Origin: Prado023 sp963818445
GTDB lineage: Bacteria > Actinomycetota > Actinomycetes > S36-B12 > CAIYMF01
Direction of reading: 5' to 3'
NCBI GenBank assembly: GCA_963818445.1
Contig: CAWFSG010000001.1
Location: 124,001 to 188,000, forward strand
DNA: 64,000 bases
Shown here: one piece after another, positions 7,468-14,841 of the stretch
Numbering within the stretch: the stretch's first letter is position 1
How the letters are laid out: every line of letters starts with the position of its first letter
Made by a program: the position numbers and the translations under genes
The notes under the pieces: generated by a model
The model's input: the letters and a program-made list of their open reading frames with translations, nothing else
The model's database searches: none
Told to the model about the DNA's origin: nothing

Positions 7468-8634
7468 TCACGCCCCGGCGAGAGCCTGCTCCAGGTCGTC
7501 GATGAGGTCCTCGAGGGATTCCAGCCCCACGGAGATCCGCAGCAGCCCGGCACTGGGCCGGGCCTCGGGCGGGACCGGTCGATGCGTCAGCGCTGCCGGG
7601 TGCTGGATGAGGGTGTCCACCCCGCCGAGGGAGACCGCATGCGTGATCAGCTGCAGGGATTCGGCCACCCGGCTGGCGGCGGCGAACCCCCCGCGAAGCT
7701 CGATGGCCAGGATCGACCCGGGCCCGGCCATCTGGGTCCCGAGCAGGCCGAGGGGGTCCGCACCCGGCCGGGAGGGGTGCATGACGCGCGCGAGCTCCGG
7801 CCGGTCCGCGAGCCGTTCGGCCAGCGAGGTGGCGGTTGCCTGCTGGGCGCGAACCCGCACGGGCAGGGTGGGCAGGCCGCGGTGCAGCAGGTAGGCGGCC
7901 ATCGGGTTGAGGATCGCCCCGGTGATGGCGCGGACGCGGCGCAGGGCCTCGATGAACACGCCGTCCCCTGCGACGATCCCGCCCAGGGCATCGGAGTGCC
8001 CGCCGATGAACTTCGTCGCGGAGTGCAGGACCATCGCCGCCCCGAGGTCGTGCGGCTGCTGGAGCACCGGCGTGGCGAAGGTGTTGTCCACGAGGACCGG
8101 GACCTCACCGGCGGCGGTCACGATGGCGCGGATGTCGACGAGGTCCAGCGAGGGGTTGGCGGGGGACTCCACGACCACCAGGCCGGTGTCGGGCCGGATT
8201 GCCGCGGCGATCTCGTCGGCTGCCGCGAAGGTCACCTCGGTGCCCAGCAGGCCCATCCCCAGCAGGTGGTCCGTGCCCCCGTAGAGCGGGCGTACGGCCA
8301 CCACGTGCGGCGTTCCGCGCTGCACTGTCGCCAGCAGGACCGCGCTCAGGGCCGCCATCCCGGACGCGAATGCCAGGGCGTCCTCGGTGTGCTCCAGCTC
8401 GGCGACCGCTGACTCCAGGCGGGCGACTGTGGGGTTCCACAGCCGCTGGTACACCGGGGACTGCCCGGGCTCGAGCCGGCCCCCGGTCGCGAGGTTCTCG
8501 TAGGAGTCCCCGCCCTCGGTGATCGAGGGAAGCGGGTTCGTGCTCGACAGGTCGATCGGCAGGGCGTGCACGCCGAGCTCGGTGAGGTCGTGCCGGCCGG
8601 CATGGACCGCGGTGGTGTCCAGCGAGTGACCCAT
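7468..8634 (-). CDS. Trans-sulfuration PLP enzyme (cystathionine gamma-synthase/lyase, methionine gamma-lyase family)
   Basis: 388 residues, Cys/Met metabolism PLP-dependent family. The PLP lysine lies in HSATKFIGGHSD; the substrate-binding tyrosines and arginine are in YENLATGGRLEPGQSPVYQR and RISVGLE; GMAAL and PLYGGT are also typical. The reaction is either condensation of cysteine with an acylated homoserine or beta/gamma-elimination of a sulfur amino acid; sequence alone does not separate these. ATG at 8634 (MGHSLDTTAVHAG) matches the family N-terminus; an ATG at 8667 is possible. It is divergent from an AsnC-family regulator, with a perfect inverted repeat between them, so regulation by that AsnC protein in response to a sulfur or branched amino acid is likely. 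Confidence 0.85.
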   Translation of the reverse strand: MGHSLDTTAVHAGRHDLTELGVHALPIDLSSTNPLPSITEGGDSYENLATGGRLEPGQSPVYQRLWNPTVARLESAVAELEHTEDALAFASGMAALSAVLLATVQRGTPHVVAVRPLYGGTDHLLGMGLLGTEVTFAAADEIAAAIRPDTGLVVVESPANPSLDLVDIRAIVTAAGEVPVLVDNTFATPVLQQPHDLGAAMVLHSATKFIGGHSDALGGIVAGDGVFIEALRRVRAITGAILNPMAAYLLHRGLPTLPVRVRAQQATATSLAERLADRPELARVMHPSRPGADPLGLLGTQMAGPGSILAIELRGGFAAASRVAESLQLITHAVSLGGVDTLIQHPAALTHRPVPPEARPSAGLLRISVGLESLEDLIDDLEQALAGA

Positions 8635-8650
8635 GACACGATGATGGGCC

Positions 8651-8717
8651 GATGCTTCGGGGGTCATCAAGTATTGCACTGCAGAACATGGAAGTTGGCA
8701 CTGGATTCCGAAGCATC
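8651..8717. promoter_or_regulatory. Perfect 10-bp inverted repeat between the PLP enzyme and asnC genes
   Basis: GATGCTTCGG at 8651-8660 and its exact reverse complement CCGAAGCATC at 8708-8717 flank 47 bp of relatively AT-richer DNA in the divergent intergenic region. The centres are 57 bp apart, about 5.4 helical turns. Lrp/AsnC octamers wrap DNA by binding separated sites, so this is a good candidate operator for the adjacent AsnC protein. Binding is inferred. Confidence 0.6.
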
Positions 8718-8745
8718 TTCGACCCGTGACCACGAGGAGGCACTC

Positions 8746-9222
8746 GTGCCGAATGTTGTTCGACCGCTGGATCGCACCGACCTGGCACTCGTGAGCGCGT
8801 TGCTCCGGGATGCGCGGATGTCCAACGCGCGCCTGGCCGAGCAGGCAGGCGTCGCCCCGTCGACTGCGCTGGTCCGCCTGCGGGTGCTGCTGAGGTCGGC
8901 AGTGATCCGCGGCTTCCGGGCCGATGTCGACCCGGCGTCGGTCGGACGGCCCGTCCAGGCTCTGATCGCCGTCCGGCTGCGGGCCCACGACCGGGCGGTC
9001 ATCGACTCGTTCGCGCGCCGGCTTCCCACGCTGCCAGAGGTGATCCAGACCTTTCACGTCGCGGGGTCGGATGACTACGTGCTGCATGTGGCCGTGCCGG
9101 ATGCCGAGGGCCTGCGGGACTTCGTGCTCGACCACCTGACCACGCACCCGGCGGTGGCCCACACCGAGACCAACCTGGTGTTCACGCACTCCGAGGGGTA
9201 CCGCGGCCCGCTCCCGACCTGA
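8746..9222 (+). CDS. Lrp/AsnC-family transcriptional regulator
   Basis: 158 residues. N-terminal winged helix-turn-helix (LDRTDLALVSALLRDARMSNARLAEQAGVAPST region, residues about 7-40) followed by the RAM ligand-binding domain: VIQTFHVAGSDDYVLHVAVPD and the C-terminal strand THTETNLVF-like AHTETNLVFTH. Length is normal for AsnC proteins. GTG at 8746 is chosen because GAGGAGG sits 5 nt upstream. Divergent from the trans-sulfuration enzyme, which is the probable target; AsnC family members usually sense an amino acid and autoregulate. The ligand cannot be read from sequence. Confidence 0.9.
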   Translation: MPNVVRPLDRTDLALVSALLRDARMSNARLAEQAGVAPSTALVRLRVLLRSAVIRGFRADVDPASVGRPVQALIAVRLRAHDRAVIDSFARRLPTLPEVIQTFHVAGSDDYVLHVAVPDAEGLRDFVLDHLTTHPAVAHTETNLVFTHSEGYRGPLPT

Positions 9223-9244
9223 GGAGCAGCCGTCATGCAGTGCG

Positions 9245-10894
9245 TCAGCGCAGGCTGATCGTCGGCATGCGCAGCTCCGTGGAGCCGGTGAGCCCGAGCT
9301 GGGCGGCGAGGCCCGAGAGCCCCGGGAGGGTCGAGCCCAGCACCGCGCGCGGGTCCTCGGTGTTGCGGGCCCGGCCGAGGCGTGCAAGTGGTGGGACGTG
9401 CAGCGCACTCACGACCGGTGCGTCACTCGGGAGCCCGGCGCGGGACCGGGCGATCCGCAGAGCGTCACGCAACCCACCCAACTCGTCGACCAGGCCGATG
9501 CGCAGCGCGTCCGTCCCGGTCCATACCCGGCCACGCGCGATGGTCTCGATCTCCTCGACGGGTCGGCCGCGGCCCTGCGCGACCTTGGCGACGAAGTCGG
9601 CGTAGATGGCATCCAGCGTGGCGTCGAGCTGCGCGCGCTCATCGTCGGAGAACCCCTGCCGCGCCGAGTACATCAGGGATCGCGCACCGTGGGAGACCGT
9701 TCCGGTGGTCAGGCCGATGCGCTGCATCAGGTCGCTGACGACGACCTTGCCGCCGAAGACGCCGATGGAGCCGGTGAGGGTGGAGGGCAGCGCCACGATC
9801 ACGTCTGCCGGGCAGGCGATGTAGTAGCCCCCGGAGGCCGCGGCGGCGCCCATCGACACGACCACGGGCTTGCCGGCCTCGCGCACCAGGCACACCTCAC
9901 GCCACATGGTGTCCGAGGCGACCGCGGAACCGCCGGGGGAGTCGATGCGCAGGACGACCGCGTGGGTGTTCTCGTCGCTGGTCGCGGCCCGCAGCGCGGC
10001 GCCGATCGAATCGCTGCCCACTTGGCGCCCCATCGGGCCACGGCTCGAGCGCCCGGACACGATCGAGCCGTTCACCTCGACGAGGGCGACATGTCCCGTG
10101 CGTCGCGCGGGGACATGCGGACGGCGCGGCGGCGCCCACCGATCGGCGAACAGGAGCTCGGCGTCCGGTCCCACGCGCGACCGCATGGCGGCGTACGCCT
10201 GGTCGCGGTACCCCAGGGTGTCGACCAGCCCGACCGCGTGGGCCTCAGTGGCGGTGCGGGGCCCGGTGTCCACCAGACGACGCACCGTCTCGACAGCGAT
10301 CCCACGGCCCTCGGCGATCATCTCGATGGCGTCCGTGAACACCGACTCGGCGAGCCGGTCGAGTGCGGTTCGGTGGGCCTCCGTGAACTCCGTGCGCATG
10401 ATGCTGTTCGCGGCGTTCTTGTACTCGTGGCGCTGCTCGATCTGCGGCTCGATGCCCAGTCGGTCCAGGGCCCCGCGGACGAAGGTCGTCTCGACGCCCA
10501 CGCCCAGCATCCCGAGCTCGCCCCCGGGCTGCAGCCAGATCTCGTCGAACGCACTGGCCAGGACGTAGCCCGTCATGGTGGCCGAGCCCTCGCCGAAGCT
10601 CTCCGCCCACGCGAGCGTCGGCTTCCCCTGCGCGGCGAAGGCCCGCACACCCAGGCGCAGCTCCTGCATGACCGCCCAGGGCAGCTCCCCTCCGACCTTC
10701 ACGATGAGCCCGCGCACCCGGTCGTCCTCGGCGCCCTCATGAAGGGCCCGGAGGATGGCGCGCAGCTGGGGGCGGCCACGTGTGCGCAGCCGGGAGATCG
10801 GGTCGTCCGAGCCGCCCTGGACTGGTGGGTGCGTGAGGTCCACCTCAAGCAGTACGGGGGGCCGGCGACCGGGCAGGGCGGGGAGGGTGGGCAT
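9245..10894 (-). CDS. sppA: Signal peptide peptidase SppA, double-domain (67 kDa type)
   Basis: 549 residues made of two ClpP-like halves. In the second half SMGAAAASGGYYIACPAD carries the nucleophile Ser, and HEYKNAANSIM in the first half carries the catalytic Lys, the split Ser/Lys arrangement of E. coli-type SppA. SPGGS and LTGSIGVFGG are further family signatures. Function: cleaves signal peptides after their release. No N-terminal hydrophobic anchor is visible at the chosen start (MPTLPALPGRRPPVLLEVDL), unlike E. coli SppA, so membrane attachment would need to be by other means. The ATG is preceded by TAGGCT with 6 nt spacing, which indicates a leaderless mRNA and supports this start. 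Confidence 0.9.
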   Translation of the reverse strand: MPTLPALPGRRPPVLLEVDLTHPPVQGGSDDPISRLRTRGRPQLRAILRALHEGAEDDRVRGLIVKVGGELPWAVMQELRLGVRAFAAQGKPTLAWAESFGEGSATMTGYVLASAFDEIWLQPGGELGMLGVGVETTFVRGALDRLGIEPQIEQRHEYKNAANSIMRTEFTEAHRTALDRLAESVFTDAIEMIAEGRGIAVETVRRLVDTGPRTATEAHAVGLVDTLGYRDQAYAAMRSRVGPDAELLFADRWAPPRRPHVPARRTGHVALVEVNGSIVSGRSSRGPMGRQVGSDSIGAALRAATSDENTHAVVLRIDSPGGSAVASDTMWREVCLVREAGKPVVVSMGAAAASGGYYIACPADVIVALPSTLTGSIGVFGGKVVVSDLMQRIGLTTGTVSHGARSLMYSARQGFSDDERAQLDATLDAIYADFVAKVAQGRGRPVEEIETIARGRVWTGTDALRIGLVDELGGLRDALRIARSRAGLPSDAPVVSALHVPPLARLGRARNTEDPRAVLGSTLPGLSGLAAQLGLTGSTELRMPTISLR

Positions 10895-10900
10895 GCGTCC

Positions 10901-10906
10901 AGCCTA
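10901..10906 (-). promoter_or_regulatory. Candidate -10 (TAGGCT), leaderless start of sppA
   Basis: TAGGCT on the minus strand lies 6 nt before the ATG at 10894 with no Shine-Dalgarno sequence between. It supports the short, anchor-less N-terminus of SppA. Confidence 0.45.
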
Positions 10907-11002
10907 GGAGGACTCGACCGAACGCGTGGACCGGCTGGGTTCACCTCGGGAGCCTCGGGACCCGGCGACCCACCGGGCAGCGCAACCACGGCCGCGGCCG
11001 GA

Positions 11003-11008
11003 TAGCCT
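11003..11008 (+). promoter_or_regulatory. Candidate -10 (TAGCCT) of the GSAM-like aminotransferase gene
   Basis: TAGCCT lies 39 nt before the ATG at 11048, leaving a short leader that contains a TTGGAG ribosome binding site. No convincing -35 was seen. Confidence 0.35.
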
Positions 11009-11047
11009 CAGTCCGAACCCACCGGCGAACCGTTTGGAGATCACCTG

Positions 11048-12478
11048 ATGACGACCGAGACCCCCCTGAATGCCTCCGACCGCGCCGTGTGGCCGCCGCA
11101 TGACCCAGCTACGCGCAGGACCCTGCCGGGGATCTCGACGCCGCTGGACGCGGCGCGCGTCGCAGCGCTGACCTCGGCCGAGTGGGAGAGGTTCACGAGC
11201 GCCACGGCTGGTTCGGGTGAGCACAACAAGCGAGCGATGGGGTCGCTGCCCCTGGGCGTGACGTCCTCGTTCCAGCACTGGGACCCGTACCCGATCTCGA
11301 TCACCGCGGCCAAGGGCGCGTGGCTCACGGACGTCGACGGCCGTCAGCTGCTCGACCTGTCGATGGGCTTCGGGGCGATGCTCGTCGGCCACCTCAACCC
11401 TGCCGTGGTCGCCGCCGTGATCGGCGCGATGGAGACCGGGACGCTGTTCGTGACGCCCTCACCCTCGGCCACGGAGGTCGCTGAGCGGTTCCAGAGGCGA
11501 TTCGGCCTCGACCAGCTGCGCTTCACCAACTCGGGGACCGAGGCGACCATGTACGCGGTGCGCACCGCGCGGGCCTTCACCGAGCGCCACGCCATCATCA
11601 AGATCGAGGGCGGCTACCACGGCGGGTACGACGCGCTGGCGGTGTCGGTGAAGCCCGACGTCGCCGAGTCCGGCCCCGAGGACGCGCCGATCCCGGTCAC
11701 CCCGTTCGATGTCGAGGCGGGCACGGTGCACGTGGTGCCCTACAACGACCTCGATCGGCTCGAGGCGATCCTCGCCGAGCACGCATCCGAGATCGCCGCG
11801 GTCGTGATGGAGCCCGTCCTGGAGAACATCTCCATCGTGGTCCCCGATGCCGGCTACCTCACGGGCGTGCGCGAGGCGTGTGACCGCCACGGCGTCCTGC
11901 TGGTCTTCGACGAGGTGAAGACCGGCCTGACCGCTGGGTACGGCGGTGCCTCGCAGCGCCTGGGCGTCACCCCCGACCTGGTGTGCCTGGCCAAGAGCGT
12001 GGGCGGCGGCCTGCCGCTGGCGGTGTTCGGCGGGCGGGCCGAGGTGATGGCAGCTGTCTCGGACAACCGCATGCCGCACTTCGGCACCTACAACGGCAAC
12101 CCCCTGGTGATGGCCGCGGCGGTCGCCGTCGACGAGGTCTGCACGCACGAGGCCCTGGCCGCCGCGGAGAAGCTCAACGACGACGCCCTGGATGCCATCG
12201 ACGCCCTGATCGCGCGCTACGAGCTCCCGGCGCAGACGGTCGGCTTCGGGGTCAAGGGTGCGGTCACCTGGGCGACCGACCCGGTGCGCAACTACCGCGA
12301 CTACAAGCGAACGGACTTCGGCATCGCCGAGCTCAGCTGGCTGTGGGGGGTCAACCGCGGCATCCTCACCCCGCCCGGGCTCGACGAGCAGTGGCTCGTC
12401 TCGCTGGCGCACACCAGCGCGGACATGGACCTGCTGGTGCAGGAGTTCGCGGATCTCGCCGAGGCGTTGCGAGCCTGA
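11048..12478 (+). CDS. Class III PLP-dependent aminotransferase, glutamate-1-semialdehyde aminomutase-like
   Basis: 476 residues. Signatures of class III transaminases: FTNSGTEATMYAVRTARAFT (PLP phosphate binding), IEGGYHGGYDA, LLVFDEVKTGL, and the PLP lysine in CLAKSVGGGLP; HFGTYNGNPLVMAAA follows as in HemL-type enzymes. It is about 40 residues longer than HemL and has an N-terminal extension, so it is probably not the haem pathway enzyme but one of the many HemL-like transaminases or mutases acting on an amino acid or amine. The TTGGAG site 8 nt before ATG supports the start. No haem genes are nearby. Ends at a strong hairpin shared with the convergent PadR gene. Confidence 0.85.
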   Translation: MTTETPLNASDRAVWPPHDPATRRTLPGISTPLDAARVAALTSAEWERFTSATAGSGEHNKRAMGSLPLGVTSSFQHWDPYPISITAAKGAWLTDVDGRQLLDLSMGFGAMLVGHLNPAVVAAVIGAMETGTLFVTPSPSATEVAERFQRRFGLDQLRFTNSGTEATMYAVRTARAFTERHAIIKIEGGYHGGYDALAVSVKPDVAESGPEDAPIPVTPFDVEAGTVHVVPYNDLDRLEAILAEHASEIAAVVMEPVLENISIVVPDAGYLTGVREACDRHGVLLVFDEVKTGLTAGYGGASQRLGVTPDLVCLAKSVGGGLPLAVFGGRAEVMAAVSDNRMPHFGTYNGNPLVMAAAVAVDEVCTHEALAAAEKLNDDALDAIDALIARYELPAQTVGFGVKGAVTWATDPVRNYRDYKRTDFGIAELSWLWGVNRGILTPPGLDEQWLVSLAHTSADMDLLVQEFADLAEALRA

Positions 12479-12491
12479 GGAGTCCGCACAC

Positions 12492-12532
12492 GAACGGCCC
12501 CCGACCTGCATCACTGCGGGTGGGGGCCGTTC
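12492..12532. terminator. Bidirectional hairpin terminator between the aminotransferase and padR genes
   Basis: GAACGGCCCCC (12492-12502) pairs perfectly with GGGGGCCGTTC (12522-12532) across a 19-nt loop. It lies exactly between two convergent stops. There is no T-tract, as is usual in high-GC actinobacteria. Confidence 0.75.
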
Positions 12533-12541
12533 CTGTGGCTA

Positions 12542-13219
12542 CTACTCGGCCAGGATGCGGTGCAGCGCGCGGCGGGTCTCGTCGAGCTGCTCGGCGGCCT
12601 GCTGTCGCTGCTCGTCGGTGGCGAACCGGAACTGCTGGATGACACCCATGAGGGCGCCGATGCTGTCGCGCATCGCCGCGCGGGTGGGCGCACCCTGCGA
12701 GCTGTCCGCCCAGATCGCTGACAGCGCCTGCGCGTTCTGCTCGACGTACTCACGACCCTGGGCGGTGAGGGCGAAGTCCGTGCCCTTGCCCTCGCCGGTG
12801 GCCTCGATCAGGCCCTCGTCGACCAGCTGCGCCAGGGTCGGGTAGACCGAGCCGGGGCTCGGGCTCCACTCGCCCTCAGCACGCTCGGCGATCTGCTTCA
12901 TCAGGCTGTAGCCGTTGGCGGGCCCGTCGGCGAGCAGGGAGAGGATGGCCTCGCGGACCGCCCCCTTGGGGCGTCGGCGCCGGCCGCGCGGTCCGAAGCC
13001 GCCTGGGCCGGGGCCGCCGAAACCGGGGCCGCCGAAACCGGGGCCGCCGAAACCGGGGCCCCTCCCGCCGCCGTGGCGATGTCCCCGTCCGCGACCCCGA
13101 CCGGGGCCCGGTTCGTTGGGGACGCCGTCGCCGAGCGGCTCGGACTGTGAGGCGGGGTCGTCATGGTGACGGTGATGGTGCGGGTGGTGGTGCTCTGTGG
13201 TGTGGGATTCGCGGAACAT
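12542..13219 (-). CDS. PadR-family transcriptional regulator with His-rich and Gly-rich N-terminus
   Basis: 225 residues. The winged-helix PadR domain is in the second half (AILSLLADGPANGYSLMKQI, then SPSPGSVYPTLAQLVDEGLI), followed by a C-terminal dimerisation helix rich in Arg/Gln. The first about 90 residues are unusual: a histidine cluster HHHPHHHRHHDD near residue 10, then GRGRGRGHRHGGGRG and three GGPGF repeats. The His cluster could bind a metal such as Ni, Zn or Cu, though this is inference. ATG at 13219 has a near-perfect AAGGAGG eight bases upstream. A palindrome covers its promoter, so autoregulation is likely. No transporter or other obvious target is adjacent. Confidence 0.85.
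   Translation of the reverse strand: MFRESHTTEHHHPHHHRHHDDPASQSEPLGDGVPNEPGPGRGRGRGHRHGGGRGPGFGGPGFGGPGFGGPGPGGFGPRGRRRRPKGAVREAILSLLADGPANGYSLMKQIAERAEGEWSPSPGSVYPTLAQLVDEGLIEATGEGKGTDFALTAQGREYVEQNAQALSAIWADSSQGAPTRAAMRDSIGALMGVIQQFRFATDEQRQQAAEQLDETRRALHRILAE
13019..13060. repeat. Three tandem copies of a 15-bp unit inside padR
   Basis: The unit GAAACCGGGGCCGCC occurs at 13019 and 13034, with a third copy from 13049 that is cut short. On the coding strand it encodes the GGPGF repeats of the regulator's linker. It is in frame, so copy-number change would alter linker length without breaking the gene. Confidence 0.85.
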
Positions 13220-13275
13220 CTGCGAGTCCTCCTTCGCTGTCAGGTGTCGGAGCGGAGTGCTCAACGACATGTACA

Positions 13276-13304
13276 ACGATATATCGCTATATCTCATTCC
13301 GCAA
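13276..13304 (-). promoter_or_regulatory. padR promoter overlapped by a GATATA-N4-TATATC palindrome
   Basis: At 13278-13293 the arms GATATA and TATATC are perfect inverted repeats around TCGC. On the minus strand TTGCGG (13304-13299) is followed after 15 nt by TATATC or after 17 nt by TATCGT, so the palindrome sits on the spacer and -10. AT-rich dyads of this kind are typical PadR operators. The site lies about 60 nt upstream of the padR ATG. Confidence 0.6.
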
Positions 13305-13327
13305 GCCATCGGTCACGCTGCACCGGG

Positions 13328-14773
13328 TCACCCGGTGATCTCGTCGCCGAACCGCACCACCGTGTCGAGGAACTCGTCGACGTGAGCCGTGTTCGTCCGG
13401 GCGTTGATGAAGCACGGCCTCAGGACGTAGCTGCCCTCGACGAACGTCGAGCTCACGACGATCGACGTCTCGCGCGCCAGGCGTCGAAGGATCCGGGAGT
13501 TGACCGAGTCCCAGTCGAGGTCTGCGTCGGTCCGGTAGCGGAACCCGCAGATCGACAGGACCGGCTCGGCGAGCACCTCGAGTCGCGGGTGCTCGTGAGC
13601 GCGCGCGGCCACGTACCTCGCGAAGTCGTTGTCAGCGACGATGCGCGCGCGCACACCCTCGACACCGAGCTCACGCAGGATCGCCCAGACCATCACCCCG
13701 CGTGGGGGAGCCGACAGCTCGACACCGAAGTCGAAGTAGGGGATGCCCATGCTGTCGAGGGAGGACTGGACGTCGTCGGCGGAGAAGGCGCCCTCGAGGT
13801 AGTCAGCCGGCTCCTGGGTGAACGCCCGGTGCAGGATCGAGCGATCGCGCACGAACGTGGCGGCGATGCCCACCGGGGCGCCGAGCCACTTGTGGGGGTC
13901 GGTGATCGCTGAGTCGGCCAGCTCGAGCCCGTCGTACAGGGGAGCCACCCGGTCGTCGAGGATCCCCGGGAGCCCGTAGGCGCCATCGACGTGGAACCAC
14001 GCCCCATGCGCATGGGCGAGGTCCCCGGCACCCCTCAGCGGGTCGATCGCGCCGGTGTTGGTGGTCCCGGCCGCCGCCACGACGGCCACCGGCAGGATCC
14101 CCGCGCGGCGGTCGCGGTCCAGGGCGGCGGCCAGCGCCCCCAGGTCCATCCGACGATCCGCGTCCACGGCGATCGACCGGACCGACGATCGCCCGATCCC
14201 CAGCACGCCGGCGGCCCGCTGCACGGTGTTGTGTGCCTGGGAGGACGTGTAGATGGCCAGACGTCGACCGTCGAGTCCGACGTCCGATGCGTCGTAGCCG
14301 GCTCCCTCGAGGGCGTGCTGGCGCGCGGCGCCGAGGGCCACGAGGTTCGCTGTGGAGCCACCGCTGGAGTAGACGCCGCGCATGTGCGGGGCAAGCCCGC
14401 AGATCGCGCCGAGCCATTCCAGCGAGAGCTCCTCCACCTGGTGATAGGCAGACAGGGTCTGCCGCTGGGGGGCGACGGCCATCGTCCCCGCGGCCACGAC
14501 GGCGGGGACGGTGGTCGGACCGCACGTGATCCAGCCCCACGACGTCGGCGAGGTCAGCCGCTGCCCGTGGGCCACGATGAGGCGCAGGTACTCGGCGATC
14601 GTGGCATCCGCACCGATGCCGTGCTCGGGAGCCGGTCCGGACAGCTCCGCCTGCCAGTCCACCTCCGACGACAGCGCATCGGGCATGTCGGAGACGAGCC
14701 AGTCGTCGACCGCCTGACCCACTGTGCCCAGGTGCTCGGCGAATCTCCCGACCTCAGGGTGCTGCAGCGACAT
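13328..14773 (-). CDS. Group II PLP-dependent amino acid decarboxylase (aromatic amino acid decarboxylase-like)
   Basis: 481 residues. The PLP lysine is in DPHKWLGAPVG, the cofactor aspartate in FHVDGAYGLPG, and the N-terminal substrate region SPTSWGWITCGPTT and YSSGGSTANLVAL match group II decarboxylases (DOPA/tyrosine/tryptophan decarboxylase relatives). The reaction would be decarboxylation of an amino acid to the amine. Substrate specificity is uncertain. TAGCGT lies 8 nt before the ATG, a leaderless arrangement that supports the start. Located between padR downstream and recQ upstream, all on the minus strand but with separate promoters. Confidence 0.85.
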   Translation of the reverse strand: MSLQHPEVGRFAEHLGTVGQAVDDWLVSDMPDALSSEVDWQAELSGPAPEHGIGADATIAEYLRLIVAHGQRLTSPTSWGWITCGPTTVPAVVAAGTMAVAPQRQTLSAYHQVEELSLEWLGAICGLAPHMRGVYSSGGSTANLVALGAARQHALEGAGYDASDVGLDGRRLAIYTSSQAHNTVQRAAGVLGIGRSSVRSIAVDADRRMDLGALAAALDRDRRAGILPVAVVAAAGTTNTGAIDPLRGAGDLAHAHGAWFHVDGAYGLPGILDDRVAPLYDGLELADSAITDPHKWLGAPVGIAATFVRDRSILHRAFTQEPADYLEGAFSADDVQSSLDSMGIPYFDFGVELSAPPRGVMVWAILRELGVEGVRARIVADNDFARYVAARAHEHPRLEVLAEPVLSICGFRYRTDADLDWDSVNSRILRRLARETSIVVSSTFVEGSYVLRPCFINARTNTAHVDEFLDTVVRFGDEITG

Positions 14774-14781
14774 GTTCCGGC

Positions 14782-14787
14782 ACGCTA
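14782..14787 (-). promoter_or_regulatory. Candidate -10 (TAGCGT), leaderless start of the decarboxylase gene
   Basis: TAGCGT on the minus strand lies 8 nt before the ATG at 14773; no ribosome binding site is present between them. Confidence 0.4.
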
Positions 14788-14841
14788 CAGGTCCAGCGGC
14801 GACTGGGCAGCCAGGCAGGCGGACCTGGCGATGGTTGTGGC

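Noticed and set aside
9398..11005. 535-codon ORF opposite sppA
   Set aside because: No recognisable motif; shadows the SppA catalytic gene.
13019..13060. Direct repeats that could suggest a CRISPR-like or minisatellite array
   Set aside because: Three 15-bp units without spacers, in frame and encoding GGPGF; coding repeat, not CRISPR.
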